Shown: piece after piece, positions 51,546-60,072 of the stretch
Layout: each line of letters starts with the position of its first letter
How positions within the stretch are numbered: the stretch's first letter is position 1
Assembly (NCBI RefSeq): GCF_018861125.1
Contig: NZ_JAHKQN010000020.1
Location: 95,920 to 159,919 of the forward strand
DNA: 64,000 nt
Direction of reading: 5' to 3'
Origin: Cellulophaga baltica
Lineage (GTDB): Bacteria; Bacteroidota; Bacteroidia; Flavobacteriales; Flavobacteriaceae
Made by a program: the position numbers and the translations under genes
The notes under the pieces: generated by a model
Seen by the model: only the letters and a program-made list of their open reading frames with translations
Databases searched by the model: none
What the model was told of the DNA's origin: nothing

Positions 51546-51882
51546 ACACAAAATCTCCCCACTTAATCATTAATAAAAATACAAAACTTCAAATTCTTTA
51601 AAAAACTGCTTTACAACAACTTATTTTAAATTTAATATCATTACCTAGCGATTAAATTCTAACTCAGAATTAAAAATTAAATCATACAATACTAATTAGA
51701 TTAATTTAATAAGCTAATTAACACATTTAGCCCACAATACCCTTCATAAGGTAAATTATAAAATGCTATAGTGAGTATACTTTTTTTGTAATATTTTTTT
51801 GTTAAAAAAAGTTAAGTTATTACTGTTTAGTAATTTAAAATTATAACTACTTTTAAGGAGAACCCTAAATATTATTTAAAAA
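51546..51882. other. Intergenic region upstream of the lipase-like gene
   Basis: A 337-base, extremely AT-rich gap. I see only a weak 7-bp hairpin TAATTAG/CTAATTA near 51695-51720 and an AAGGAG at about 51856, which is 22 bases before the ATG and so too far to act as a normal ribosome-binding site. No convincing promoter or small gene was found. Confidence 0.5.
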
Positions 51883-53073
51883 ATGACAACCAACAATTTA
51901 AAAGCAGTTTTCTACGTTTCAATTTCCATTTTATTATATAGCTGTAATAAAGAGTCTATAAACGAAATTGAAATTCAAGAAACCTTAAGCCTACAAGCTA
52001 GTGAAAGTGATTACTTAGATTATGGAATCTACTGGTTTAACTCTGAAAATGAATCTACAAAAGGCTATGATGAAAAAAATGATAAAAAAATTGAAGTTTC
52101 ATCTTCCTATTATGACGCTTCAAAACCTACAGTAATTTACTTTCATGGATGGCAATTAGATAGTTCTATTGATGAATATAATAGAGAAGATTTTCAATTT
52201 ACAGATAGTGAATATGATACAAATATTAACACTGTAGAAATATGGAAAAGAAAAGGTTGGAACGTAGGAATATTCTACTGGAATCAATTCGCCGATGAAT
52301 CTGAACTTAAAGATGCAGAAGCAAAAATATGGAGTATAAATGGGCCAAAAAACATGCGTTACAGGCTTAGTGATGGCTCGTATTCAGAAGAGCAATCTCC
52401 CACAAGTTCTTTAGCTCAAGAAGCCTACAATCAAATTAGCGAAATAATAGCAGAAAACACAAGTAACGATATTAGATTTGTAGGTCACTCTTTAGGCAAT
52501 CAATTAGCTAGTTACACTGCATTTCTATTTAGTGAAGCTATTTCCAACAATGAAATTCCTTTAGAAATTATGCCTAATAGACTTGAACTTTTAGATCCTT
52601 TTTGGAGCAAAGACGCCAAAAACTATTTAACAGACTATAATGGAGACGGAAGTAATGATTGGACTGGTGAACGTGTTAGATGGTATATTGATGAAATGAT
52701 TAAAAAAAATAATTTAGCAACTACATGGTATAGTTCCTCATTAATTTTAGATGCTGGAATTGGTGATCAAAATGAATCTTTAAAAGATATTGTAACCTAC
52801 CAAAGTCAAAGATATTGGTATGTAGATGCTATTAGTATCGGAGAAAAACATGTAAATACAAGACACAGTTATTTTTGGTCTTTAGAATTTGACGCTCCAT
52901 TAGAAGTTAAAGTTAATTGGCTATTACAAAGAAAGGAGACAGGAAATACAACCGCTTCTGCTTCGACTACAATAGAAAGAATTAGAGAAATGATGGGTGA
53001 TGAGAATTATTGGGATCAAGTAGAAGGAAGATACACCCCAAGCCCTGAAGATGATAAATTTCAAATAAAATAA
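51883..53073 (+). CDS. Lipase-like alpha/beta hydrolase lipoprotein
   Basis: A 396-residue lipoprotein (Cys at residue 21, LLYSC). The core is an alpha/beta hydrolase with a nucleophile elbow GHSLGNQLAS (about 205-214, Ser in GHSLG) and an oxyanion-type YFHGWQLD near 86-93. A possible acid is in ELLDPFW and a possible histidine in the HVNTRHSYFW block (about 325). The large N- and C-terminal extensions have no named domain. Secreted triacylglycerol lipase or esterase activity is plausible. It is a single gene with a strong terminator. Confidence is high for the fold, low for the substrate. Confidence 0.75.
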   Translation: MTTNNLKAVFYVSISILLYSCNKESINEIEIQETLSLQASESDYLDYGIYWFNSENESTKGYDEKNDKKIEVSSSYYDASKPTVIYFHGWQLDSSIDEYNREDFQFTDSEYDTNINTVEIWKRKGWNVGIFYWNQFADESELKDAEAKIWSINGPKNMRYRLSDGSYSEEQSPTSSLAQEAYNQISEIIAENTSNDIRFVGHSLGNQLASYTAFLFSEAISNNEIPLEIMPNRLELLDPFWSKDAKNYLTDYNGDGSNDWTGERVRWYIDEMIKKNNLATTWYSSSLILDAGIGDQNESLKDIVTYQSQRYWYVDAISIGEKHVNTRHSYFWSLEFDAPLEVKVNWLLQRKETGNTTASASTTIERIREMMGDENYWDQVEGRYTPSPEDDKFQIK

Positions 53074-53104
53074 AAATACAATTTAATTTTAATACGTATA
53101 CATT

Positions 53105-53163
53105 AAAAATTAGACTTAGAGTTTCATTACAAATCAAAGAAAAATACTTTAAGTCTAATTTTT
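53105..53163 (+). terminator. Terminator of the lipase-like gene
   Basis: Fourteen-base arms AAAAATTAGACTTA (53105-53118) and complement (53150-53163) with a 31-base loop, followed on the plus strand by TTACAAT after a T run of about 7. The loop is long but the arms are perfect. Confidence 0.7.
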
Positions 53164-53251
53164 TTACAATTCAGTTTACATATACTACAATTGAGAATAA
53201 CAATTTAAAAACGAAACATATAAAGTCATTTTTTTGATAAAAAAATAAAGA

Positions 53252-53641
53252 ATGACAACTTACAAAGTACTTATGTTTTTACACTTGTTCACAGTAGCAC
53301 CGTGTATTTTTATTGGAGCCTATCTATTATTAAATAAAAAAGGAACTAAAAATCATCGAATAATAGGCAAAATTTACTTATCACTAATGTTTTTCACCGC
53401 TATGGTAAGTTTATTGATCCCTGCAAAGGTTGGTAGTCAGCTTTTAAATCATTTTGGATGGATTCATTTATTTAGCTTACTAACACTCTATTCCGTTCCC
53501 ACAGCAATAATAGCCGTAAAAAAAGGAGACATTAAAGCTCATAAAATAAAAATGAGAATGTTATACTTTGGAGCGCTTATAATTGCAGGAGGATTCACCT
53601 TAGCACCAGGTAGGTATTTACATAACTTGTTTTTTGAATAA
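53252..53641 (+). CDS. DUF2306-like small membrane protein
   Basis: A 129-residue protein with four hydrophobic helices, resembling DUF2306-type proteins. It has KVLMFLHLFTVAPCIFIGAYLL at the start, then RIIGKIYLSLMFFTAMVSLLIP, and a late HKIKMRMLYFGALIIAGGFTLAP. The KxHRxxGKxY pattern (NHRIIGKIY) is typical of this group. Function is unknown. It starts with ATG at 53252, with little non-coding sequence after its end before the shared terminator to rpsT. Confidence 0.72.
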   Translation: MTTYKVLMFLHLFTVAPCIFIGAYLLLNKKGTKNHRIIGKIYLSLMFFTAMVSLLIPAKVGSQLLNHFGWIHLFSLLTLYSVPTAIIAVKKGDIKAHKIKMRMLYFGALIIAGGFTLAPGRYLHNLFFE

Positions 53642-53672
53642 AGAATAAGTATCAAAAAAGTTTAAAACGAAA

Positions 53673-53703
53673 AAAAGCATTCAATATAAAATTGAATGCT
53701 TTT
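53673..53703. terminator. Bidirectional terminator between DUF2306 and rpsT
   Basis: A perfect 13-bp stem AAAAGCATTCAAT (53673-53685) and complement (53691-53703) with a 5-base loop. A-rich sequence on the left provides a T run for the minus-strand rpsT transcript, and TTTTAAAT follows on the plus strand. Confidence 0.85.
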
Positions 53704-53729
53704 AAATATTATAGAAAAGTAAATATAGC

Positions 53730-53984
53730 TTATGCTAAAGAAGCAATTTGCTTAGATAATTTACTTTTTAAGTTAGCCGCCTTATTAGAATGAATAATAT
53801 TACGCTTAGCTAATTTATCAATCATACTAACAACAGTAGGAAATAAAGTTTCAGCCGCTTTCTTATCTTCTTCAGCACGTAACTTTCTTAACGCATTACG
53901 CATTGTTTTATGTTGATATTTGTTACGTAAACGTACTGCTTCGTTTCTTCTAATTCTCTTTAATGCTGACTTGTGATTTGCCAT
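53730..53984 (-). CDS. rpsT: 30S ribosomal protein S20
   Basis: An 84-residue S20, a helical primary binding protein of 16S rRNA. It begins [21 protein letters not shown], the conserved N-terminal RNA-contacting motif, and has [18 protein letters not shown] near the end. It lies downstream of two tRNA-Glu genes on the same strand and is ended by a bidirectional terminator. A short palindrome AGGATATTATCCT (54008-54020) precedes it and might be a processing or regulatory site. Confidence 0.97.
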   Translation of the reverse strand: MANHKSALKRIRRNEAVRLRNKYQHKTMRNALRKLRAEEDKKAAETLFPTVVSMIDKLAKRNIIHSNKAANLKSKLSKQIASLA

Positions 53985-54034
53985 TTTATTTTTTGTTTTG
54001 TTTAATCAGGATATTATCCTAAATTTTTTAAAAG

Positions 54035-54106
54035 TAGTCCGTAGGGGAATCGAACCCCTGTTACCAGGATGAAAACCTGGCGTCCTAACCCCTAGACGAA
54101 CGGACC
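54035..54106 (-). tRNA. tRNA-Glu (anticodon TTC), copy 1
   Basis: A 72-base cloverleaf on the minus strand. Acceptor GGTCCGT pairs with ACGGACT, with a G-U first pair. The anticodon stem CCAGG/CCTGG encloses TTTTCAT, giving anticodon TTC. The T-stem is CAGGGG/CCCCTG-like. Terminal CCA is not encoded. It is identical to the second copy 66 bases away. Confidence 0.96.
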
Positions 54107-54172
54107 AAATAATTATGTAATAAAACTTAAATTACTAAAAACAACTTACAAAAGTCATACTTAGTTAATCTG

Positions 54173-54244
54173 TAGTCCGTAGGGGAATCGAACCCCTGTT
54201 ACCAGGATGAAAACCTGGCGTCCTAACCCCTAGACGAACGGACC
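54173..54244 (-). tRNA. tRNA-Glu (anticodon TTC), copy 2
   Basis: Same 72-base sequence as copy 1, with identical acceptor stem, anticodon loop and T-arm. It is the first gene of the unit: a good promoter precedes it by about 20 bases. The two genes and rpsT are on one strand with no terminator between and are likely transcribed together. Confidence 0.96.
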
Positions 54245-54267
54245 AATATTTTGCGTAATTGCGGATG

Positions 54268-54297
54268 CAAAAATACAACTATTTTTCACTATTGCAA
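54268..54297 (-). promoter_or_regulatory. Promoter of the tRNA-Glu-rpsT unit
   Basis: On the minus strand TTG (complement of 54295-54297), exactly 19 bases, then TATTTTTG (complement of 54268-54275), a full match to TAnnTTTG and followed by CA. Transcription would start near 54262, 18 bases before the first tRNA. A palindrome CTATTGCAATAG (54289-54300) overlaps the upstream element. Confidence 0.6.
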
Positions 54298-54322
54298 TAG
54301 CAAATTATATTTTTTTTCAAAA

Positions 54323-55798
54323 TTAATATGCCTTTGCGAATAATACGCGTTTAGTTGAAGGTTTTCCACTCACGATACACACACCACTTTCTTCTTTTGC
54401 TTCTATGGGAATGCAACGTATCGTTGCCTTTGTCTCATTTTTAATTTGTTCTTCTGTTTCTTTTGAGCCATCCCAATGCGCTGCAATAAAACCTCCTTTA
54501 TTTTCTAAAATTTCTTTAAATTCTTCATAAGAATTTACTTCTGTGATATGATTTTCACGATAATCGAGTGCTTTATTGTAAATATTTTCCTGAATATCTT
54601 CTAGTAAAAACTCAATTTTCGCTACAATATCATCTGCATTTATAGTCTCTTTTTCAAAAGTATCTCTACGTGCAACTTCGTAGGTGTTATTTTCCATATC
54701 ACGCTTACCAATTGCCAAACGAATAGGAACTCCTTTTAATTCATATTCAGCAAATTTAAATCCTGGCTTATATGTATCTCTATTATCAAACTTCACAGAA
54801 ACACCTTTAGAGCGCAATTCTTTAATCAGTGGATCAACTCTATCTGAAATTTGATCTAATTGTTCTTCCCCTTTATAAATAGGCACAATAACCACTTGTA
54901 TTGGCGCTAATTTTGGTGGTAACACCAAACCATGATCATCACTATGCGTCATTACTAAAGCCCCCATTAATCGTGTAGAAACTCCCCAAGATGTTGCCCA
55001 AACCAATTCTTGCTTACCTTCTTTTGAAGCAAATTTAACATCAAAAGCTTTTGCAAAATTCTGTCCTAAAAAGTGAGAAGTCCCCGCTTGTAACGCCTTA
55101 CCATCTTGCATTAACGCCTCAATACAGTAAGTTTCAACAGCACCAGCAAAACGCTCGCTTTCCGTTTTAAATCCTTTTATAACAGGCACAGCCATGTGCT
55201 CTTGAGCAAAATCAGCATAAACATTCATCATTTGTTCCGCTTCTGCAATTGCTTCTTTTTCAGTAGCATGAGCAGTATGTCCTTCTTGCCATAAAAATTC
55301 TGCAGTACGTAAAAATAAACGAGTTCTCATTTCCCAACGTACAACATTCGCCCATTGATTTACTAATATTGGCAAATCTCTATAAGATTGAATCCATTTT
55401 CTATAAGTATCCCAAATAATAGTTTCTGACGTTGGTCTAACAATTAACTCTTCTTCTAATTTTGCTTCAGGGTCAACAATTACACCACTACCATCTTCTG
55501 CATTTTTCAACCTATAATGTGTTACTACAGCGCATTCTTTTGCAAAACCTTCAACATGGCTAGCTTCTTTGCTTAAATAAGATTTAGGGATAAATAATGG
55601 AAAATAAGCATTTTCATGCCCTGTCTCTTTAAACATTTTATCTAAAGCTGCTTGCATTTTTTCCCAAATAGCATATCCATAAGGTTTAATTACCATACAA
55701 CCTCTAACTCCTGAATTTTCAGCCAAATCGGCTTTAACCACAAGTTCATTGTACCATTTAGAATAATCCTCGCTTCTCTTCGTTAGTTTTTTACTCAT
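54323..55798 (-). CDS. proS: Prolyl-tRNA synthetase (archaeal/eukaryote-like)
   Basis: A 491-residue class II ProRS if started at ATG 55798 ([16 protein letters not shown], the conserved N-terminus); a longer frame from 55879 adds 27 residues unlike the family. Motif 2 includes [16 protein letters not shown] and [15 protein letters not shown], with [16 protein letters not shown] before it, and motif 3 is near [19 protein letters not shown]. The compact form lacks the editing insertion of bacterial ProRS, as in many Bacteroidota. Divergent from the 355-residue gene; about 93 bases separate them. Confidence 0.96.
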   Translation of the reverse strand: MSKKLTKRSEDYSKWYNELVVKADLAENSGVRGCMVIKPYGYAIWEKMQAALDKMFKETGHENAYFPLFIPKSYLSKEASHVEGFAKECAVVTHYRLKNAEDGSGVIVDPEAKLEEELIVRPTSETIIWDTYRKWIQSYRDLPILVNQWANVVRWEMRTRLFLRTAEFLWQEGHTAHATEKEAIAEAEQMMNVYADFAQEHMAVPVIKGFKTESERFAGAVETYCIEALMQDGKALQAGTSHFLGQNFAKAFDVKFASKEGKQELVWATSWGVSTRLMGALVMTHSDDHGLVLPPKLAPIQVVIVPIYKGEEQLDQISDRVDPLIKELRSKGVSVKFDNRDTYKPGFKFAEYELKGVPIRLAIGKRDMENNTYEVARRDTFEKETINADDIVAKIEFLLEDIQENIYNKALDYRENHITEVNSYEEFKEILENKGGFIAAHWDGSKETEEQIKNETKATIRCIPIEAKEESGVCIVSGKPSTKRVLFAKAY

Positions 55799-55891
55799 TA
55801 TTGTAAGTTTGGCACAAAACTTGCGCCTTATTATATGAAATAGTTCGGTAAAACTAACTATTTTTACATTGTTCAACAATTAAATTTTTTA

Positions 55892-56959
55892 ATGATGACT
55901 CATTCTCCTACCAGTAACAAAATCAGATTCGCAATATACACGCCAATTTTGGCTTTACTTGTAATTTCATGTGGTTCATATCAACAATCATCTTATTATG
56001 ATAATGATGGTATTTACTCAAATGAAAACCAATATGTTTCAAGGCAACAACCGCAACAGGTTCAAAATACAGAAAACAAGTACGCTACTTATTTCGGACA
56101 AAAAGCAGATGAATATCAAGAAATTTTAGATAATGAAGACAATGAAATTTTTACTGATATTGATGGTTATTATAGCCAAGCTTACATTGAGGGAGAAGAC
56201 GATGTTGTTTATGATGACGAGGTTTATTACGAAGATGACTATTACAATGGTTATGGAAATTGGGGTGATAACCCAACTAGTGTTTCCATTTCGTACAATG
56301 ATAACTGGGGATACAATGGCTACAATAATTGGGGTTATTACGGTTACGGTTATAACAATTGGGGCTGGGGTGGTTACTACAATGGCTACTGGGGCAGACC
56401 TTGGGGATGGAACAACTGGGGTTGGAATAGTTATTACGGCTGGAACGGATTTTACGGATACAATAGACCTTATTACAGCAGATATAACAGTTACAATAGA
56501 TTCAACAATAGGTATTTAACTTACAATAGAGCTAGAATAAACTCAATAAACGCTAGATATTCTAACAGTAGATCAAACGCGACATCAAGAAGAGCTTCAT
56601 CTACCACAGGACGTTCATCTGCTACAACTTCTAGAAATTCACAATATAGAACTAGCAGAAGCACAAGAACGCAACCTACGTATACACGTTCAGCGTCTGG
56701 AAGAATTTATAGAACTGGCACAACAAGTAGAACATATACTCCCAGAACATCAAGAAGTACAACTACTTCCCGTTCAACATCAAGAACATATACTCCTAGA
56801 ACATCAAGAAGTAGTTCTACAAGCAGAGCTAGCACACCTTCAAGGTCATCATCTTCAAGCCGTAGTTCTAGTAGAAGCTCTAGCAGCACCTCAAGAAGTT
56901 CTGGAAGTTCTAGCAGAAGTTCAAGTGGCTCTAGGTCATCTTCAAGTAGAAGAAATTAA
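55892..56959 (+). CDS. Low-complexity Tyr/Gly/Asn- and Ser/Arg-rich lipoprotein
   Basis: A 355-residue lipoprotein (Cys near residue 29 in LALLVISCGS). The first about 110 residues are acidic and Tyr-rich (GYYSQAY, DDVVYDDEVYYEDDYY). Residues about 125-215 are a Tyr/Gly/Asn/Trp repeat (NNWGYYGYGYNNWGWGGY type). The last about 150 residues are Ser/Arg/Thr repeats (SRSSSSTSRSSGSSSR type). The strong composition bias leaves no domain to recognise. Conserved-order neighbours proS and the OmpP1 porin suggest a conserved flavobacterial gene sometimes labelled vitellogenin-like because of the serine repeats. Surface location and aggregation or adhesion are possible, but unproven. Confidence 0.72.
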   Translation: MMTHSPTSNKIRFAIYTPILALLVISCGSYQQSSYYDNDGIYSNENQYVSRQQPQQVQNTENKYATYFGQKADEYQEILDNEDNEIFTDIDGYYSQAYIEGEDDVVYDDEVYYEDDYYNGYGNWGDNPTSVSISYNDNWGYNGYNNWGYYGYGYNNWGWGGYYNGYWGRPWGWNNWGWNSYYGWNGFYGYNRPYYSRYNSYNRFNNRYLTYNRARINSINARYSNSRSNATSRRASSTTGRSSATTSRNSQYRTSRSTRTQPTYTRSASGRIYRTGTTSRTYTPRTSRSTTTSRSTSRTYTPRTSRSSSTSRASTPSRSSSSSRSSSRSSSSTSRSSGSSSRSSSGSRSSSSRRN

Positions 56960-56988
56960 TTGATTAAAAATTTATTTAAATTCATAAA

Positions 56989-58497
56989 ATGAAAAAACAT
57001 ATTCTTTTCATAGTAGGACTTACATGCTTTTTTTCAAATGCTCAAAACATTAATGATGTTCTTTTATACAGTAAAGACAACACACAAGGAACTGCCCGTT
57101 ACCAAGCAATGAGCGGTGCTTTCGGGGCATTAGGTGGCGATTTGTCTTCATTAAATGTAAACCCTGCAGGATCAGCAGTTTTTAACAATAGTCAATTTAC
57201 TATCTCTGCTTCAAACTACAATGTGAAAAATGAAGCATATATGAACGTTGATTTTGCTCCAAAAACTTCAACAAACGAATTTAACTTCAATCAAATAGGT
57301 GGTGTTATTGTTTTAAATAGCAAAAACCCTAATAGCAATTGGAAAAAAATTAGTTTAGGTTTCAATTTTGATAAAGTTCAAGATTTTAATAGCGAATACA
57401 CAGCTTCTTATAATACAGCAAACGGCATAGATAATTATTTTTTAAGCTTTGCTGATGGAGAACAACTTGGTCTTTTACAAATACAGAATGGAGAATTTAT
57501 TGAAGAAGCTTATTTAGATATCGGTGCCAGCTTAGGTTTCGGTAGTCAACAAGCCTTTTTAGGTCTATATGGGGGGTTAATTAATGCTATAGACCCTGAT
57601 GATGAAAATAATATTGCTTACGAAAGCAATGCTACTTATACGACCGTAGATCAAGAATACAGAAAAGTTACGAGCGGGTATAATGATAGATACACGTTTA
57701 ATATTGGAGGACAATACCGAGATGATCTTTATTTAGGAGCTTCAATAAATATTAATAGTATTTATTATGAGCAACTTAATGAGCTTACTGAAACTGGTTA
57801 TGATGCAAGTTCTCAAATACAATTTGCATATTTTGACAACTTTTTAATTACCGATGGAAATGCTTTTTCTTTTGACCTTGGAGCTATTAAAAAAATTAAT
57901 AATAACGTAAGATTAGGTGCTAGTTATAAATCACCAACATGGTACAGACTTGAAGATCAATTTTCACAACAGATTAATTCTGATTTAGCTGACAATGAAA
58001 TTGACTTTATTAATTTTAATATTGTTAATCTATATGAAAAGTACACCATAAAAGTTCCTAGCGAATTAACAGGTAGTGTGGCAGTTATATTTGGCACTAA
58101 TGGCTTATTAAGTTTAGATTACAGTTACCAGGATATGTCAAAAGCAGAACTTAGACCAGAAAGTGACCCATCATTTGAAAGCCAGAATGAATTAATAAGC
58201 GAAGAGTTGGGAGCAGTATCTACTTTTAGACTTGGTGGAGAATACAGAATTAAACAATTTAGCTTAAGAGGTGGTTTTAGGTACGAAGAAAGCCCTTATA
58301 ACAACAATACTATTGGAGACTTAACAGGCTATTCCAGTGGTATTGGATTCAATTTTGGACCTAGTAAACTTGATTTGGCTATAAATACATATTCGCAAGA
58401 TAGTAAAGAATCAGTTTTAAGCACAGATGCTACACCAACTTTAAATGTTGACCGTACAAACACCAATGTAACTTTATCATATACGGTGAATTTTTAA
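56989..58497 (+). CDS. OmpP1/FadL/TodX family outer-membrane channel
   Basis: A 502-residue outer-membrane protein of the FadL type, transporting hydrophobic molecules such as long-chain fatty acids. Signal peptide about 1-18 (CFFSNAQ). Typical N-terminal plug segments are GTARYQAMSGAFGALGGDLSSLNVNPAG (residues about 34-61), with AGSAVF. A 14-strand barrel follows and ends with an aromatic C-terminus (SYTVNF). It starts 29 bases after the low-complexity lipoprotein, so the two are probably co-transcribed. A convergent terminator follows. Confidence 0.9.
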   Translation: MKKHILFIVGLTCFFSNAQNINDVLLYSKDNTQGTARYQAMSGAFGALGGDLSSLNVNPAGSAVFNNSQFTISASNYNVKNEAYMNVDFAPKTSTNEFNFNQIGGVIVLNSKNPNSNWKKISLGFNFDKVQDFNSEYTASYNTANGIDNYFLSFADGEQLGLLQIQNGEFIEEAYLDIGASLGFGSQQAFLGLYGGLINAIDPDDENNIAYESNATYTTVDQEYRKVTSGYNDRYTFNIGGQYRDDLYLGASININSIYYEQLNELTETGYDASSQIQFAYFDNFLITDGNAFSFDLGAIKKINNNVRLGASYKSPTWYRLEDQFSQQINSDLADNEIDFINFNIVNLYEKYTIKVPSELTGSVAVIFGTNGLLSLDYSYQDMSKAELRPESDPSFESQNELISEELGAVSTFRLGGEYRIKQFSLRGGFRYEESPYNNNTIGDLTGYSSGIGFNFGPSKLDLAINTYSQDSKESVLSTDATPTLNVDRTNTNVTLSYTVNF

Positions 58498-58528
58498 TAA
58501 ATTTAACACCATATAAATTTAATATCTA

Positions 58529-58552
58529 AAAGACTCACAAAAGTGGGTCTTT
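58529..58552. terminator. Bidirectional terminator at the porin/T9SS convergence
   Basis: Stem AAAGACTCAC (58529-58538) with GTGGGTCTTT (58543-58552), 10 bp with one wobble and a 4-base loop. It overlaps the stop codon of the minus-strand T9SS gene and is followed by TTATCTTTTTAAA on the plus strand. Confidence 0.75.
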
Positions 58553-59966
58553 ATCTTTTTAAACTAAAATGAGTTTGGAGTGGTCTTGCAACAATTAAAC
58601 CATCTTCTTGATCGCCGGATTCAAACTTAAACCAATAATCAGAAGCTGGCATTTGTTTCCCTACAAAAGTACCATCCCAAGATGTATTAGCATCTAATTG
58701 CTTTAATAATTTACCATATCGATCAAAAATGTACACCACAGGATCGTCAAAAGTATCTATACCTTGAATGTTCCATGTGTCGTTAATACCATCACCATTA
58801 GGAGTGAAAAATTTAGGATAACCTACCATTAAAAATTCTTCTGGCTCAGTGATTCCACAACCATTCAAATCATTAATAGTAATTGTATTTAAACCTGGCG
58901 GGATATCATAAAACTCTGGATCTTCTTGAAATTCACCGTCGTTTAAAGCATATTCGTAAGAACCGTTTCCTCTCAAATCCTCAACAATAACTCTAATATT
59001 ATTTTGATCAGGATCATTTGAAACATTTGAATTTACAATTACTATTTCTTCTAAAACCGGAATTGTAAATATGGTAATTAAAATATCATCTACATAGGTA
59101 TCCGCCAAACTTGTAGCTATCTCAACAAAATACCTACCTGAACTCGCTAAGTCAGTTGTTACAATTAGCTCTTCTTCCGCTGGCCCAGTTGCCAAAACTG
59201 CATCAATTACTCCATCGTCTTCATAATCAACGCTCCAAGTAACATTTGCTATATCAGGTCCTGCAGGTGACCTTAAAGCACTTAAAGTAATATCTTCATC
59301 ACCTTCACATGCAAAAATATCGAGCCCCAAAAACTCATCTCTTAACGTACAATCCAGAGCAGTATCTTGATCAGCTTCAACTGAACTACCTGTAAATGTT
59401 AATTCAAACGGTTCGGAATCTCCATCAAAATTTGTACTAAAATTATTTATTAAGATATAATACAGTTCGCCTTCTTGAACATCTAACCACTCATCATACG
59501 TATTTAAACTCTGCGTAAGATTAGGCATTCCTTCTTGTCCATTTTCAGGATTTACCCCTACACCTGTAAAGCTAGTTTCATTCACCTCATAATTACAACG
59601 AATGGGTTGCGCTGTACCATCACTTATAGTGGCGCAATCAACATCAGGACCATAAACAGCAAAATCCCATTCTGCTGTATCAGAAAGGGCTTCAATATCA
59701 AAACCAACTTCACCATCAGTTCCTGCTCTAAACACAAACCAAGATGTGTTATGCTCAATATTTGCAGAACTTACACTTCCTTTTTCCAAACAACCAGTTT
59801 CCGTAATAACCTCAGGGTCAAAATCTTCAATATCTCCTAAACCATCTGCAGTTCCTAAATACGGAGTATCTGCACATACAGGTATTGCTGTTCTACAATC
59901 TGGAGAATTTTGTGCGCTTACCGCAGAAAATAGTGCTAAAAATAGAAGGCTAAAAAATAATTTCAT
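58551..59966 (-). CDS. T9SS type B sorting-domain protein (gliding-motility-associated C-terminal domain), copy 1
   Basis: A 471-residue exported protein. Signal peptide about 1-19 (SAVSAQ). The N-terminal domain has spaced cysteines (SPDCRTAIPVC, later ETGCLEKGS, DCATIS). The C-terminal about 90 residues form a T9SS type B sorting signal with FFTPNGDGINDTWNI and VYIFDRYGKLLKQLDANTSWDG, then MPASDYWFKFE, ending SLKR. It is paralogous to the next gene upstream; both begin with similar DCxTA..C..TP and CLEK segments. Export by type IX secretion is predicted; surface function is not known. Confidence 0.88.
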   Translation of the reverse strand: MKLFFSLLFLALFSAVSAQNSPDCRTAIPVCADTPYLGTADGLGDIEDFDPEVITETGCLEKGSVSSANIEHNTSWFVFRAGTDGEVGFDIEALSDTAEWDFAVYGPDVDCATISDGTAQPIRCNYEVNETSFTGVGVNPENGQEGMPNLTQSLNTYDEWLDVQEGELYYILINNFSTNFDGDSEPFELTFTGSSVEADQDTALDCTLRDEFLGLDIFACEGDEDITLSALRSPAGPDIANVTWSVDYEDDGVIDAVLATGPAEEELIVTTDLASSGRYFVEIATSLADTYVDDILITIFTIPVLEEIVIVNSNVSNDPDQNNIRVIVEDLRGNGSYEYALNDGEFQEDPEFYDIPPGLNTITINDLNGCGITEPEEFLMVGYPKFFTPNGDGINDTWNIQGIDTFDDPVVYIFDRYGKLLKQLDANTSWDGTFVGKQMPASDYWFKFESGDQEDGLIVARPLQTHFSLKR

Positions 59967-60072
59967 CTCGTTAAAAACCTGTTATACCTATAAATAACAT
60001 GATTTACGCAATTTTAGTACAATTAGCCTTGAATAATTGCTTTTAATCGATGAAATACGCTTTAAAAGAGAA

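Noticed and set aside
51850-51865. AAGGAG as ribosome-binding site of the lipase-like gene
   Set aside because: It is 22 bases before the start codon, too far, and Bacteroidota genes seldom use such sites.
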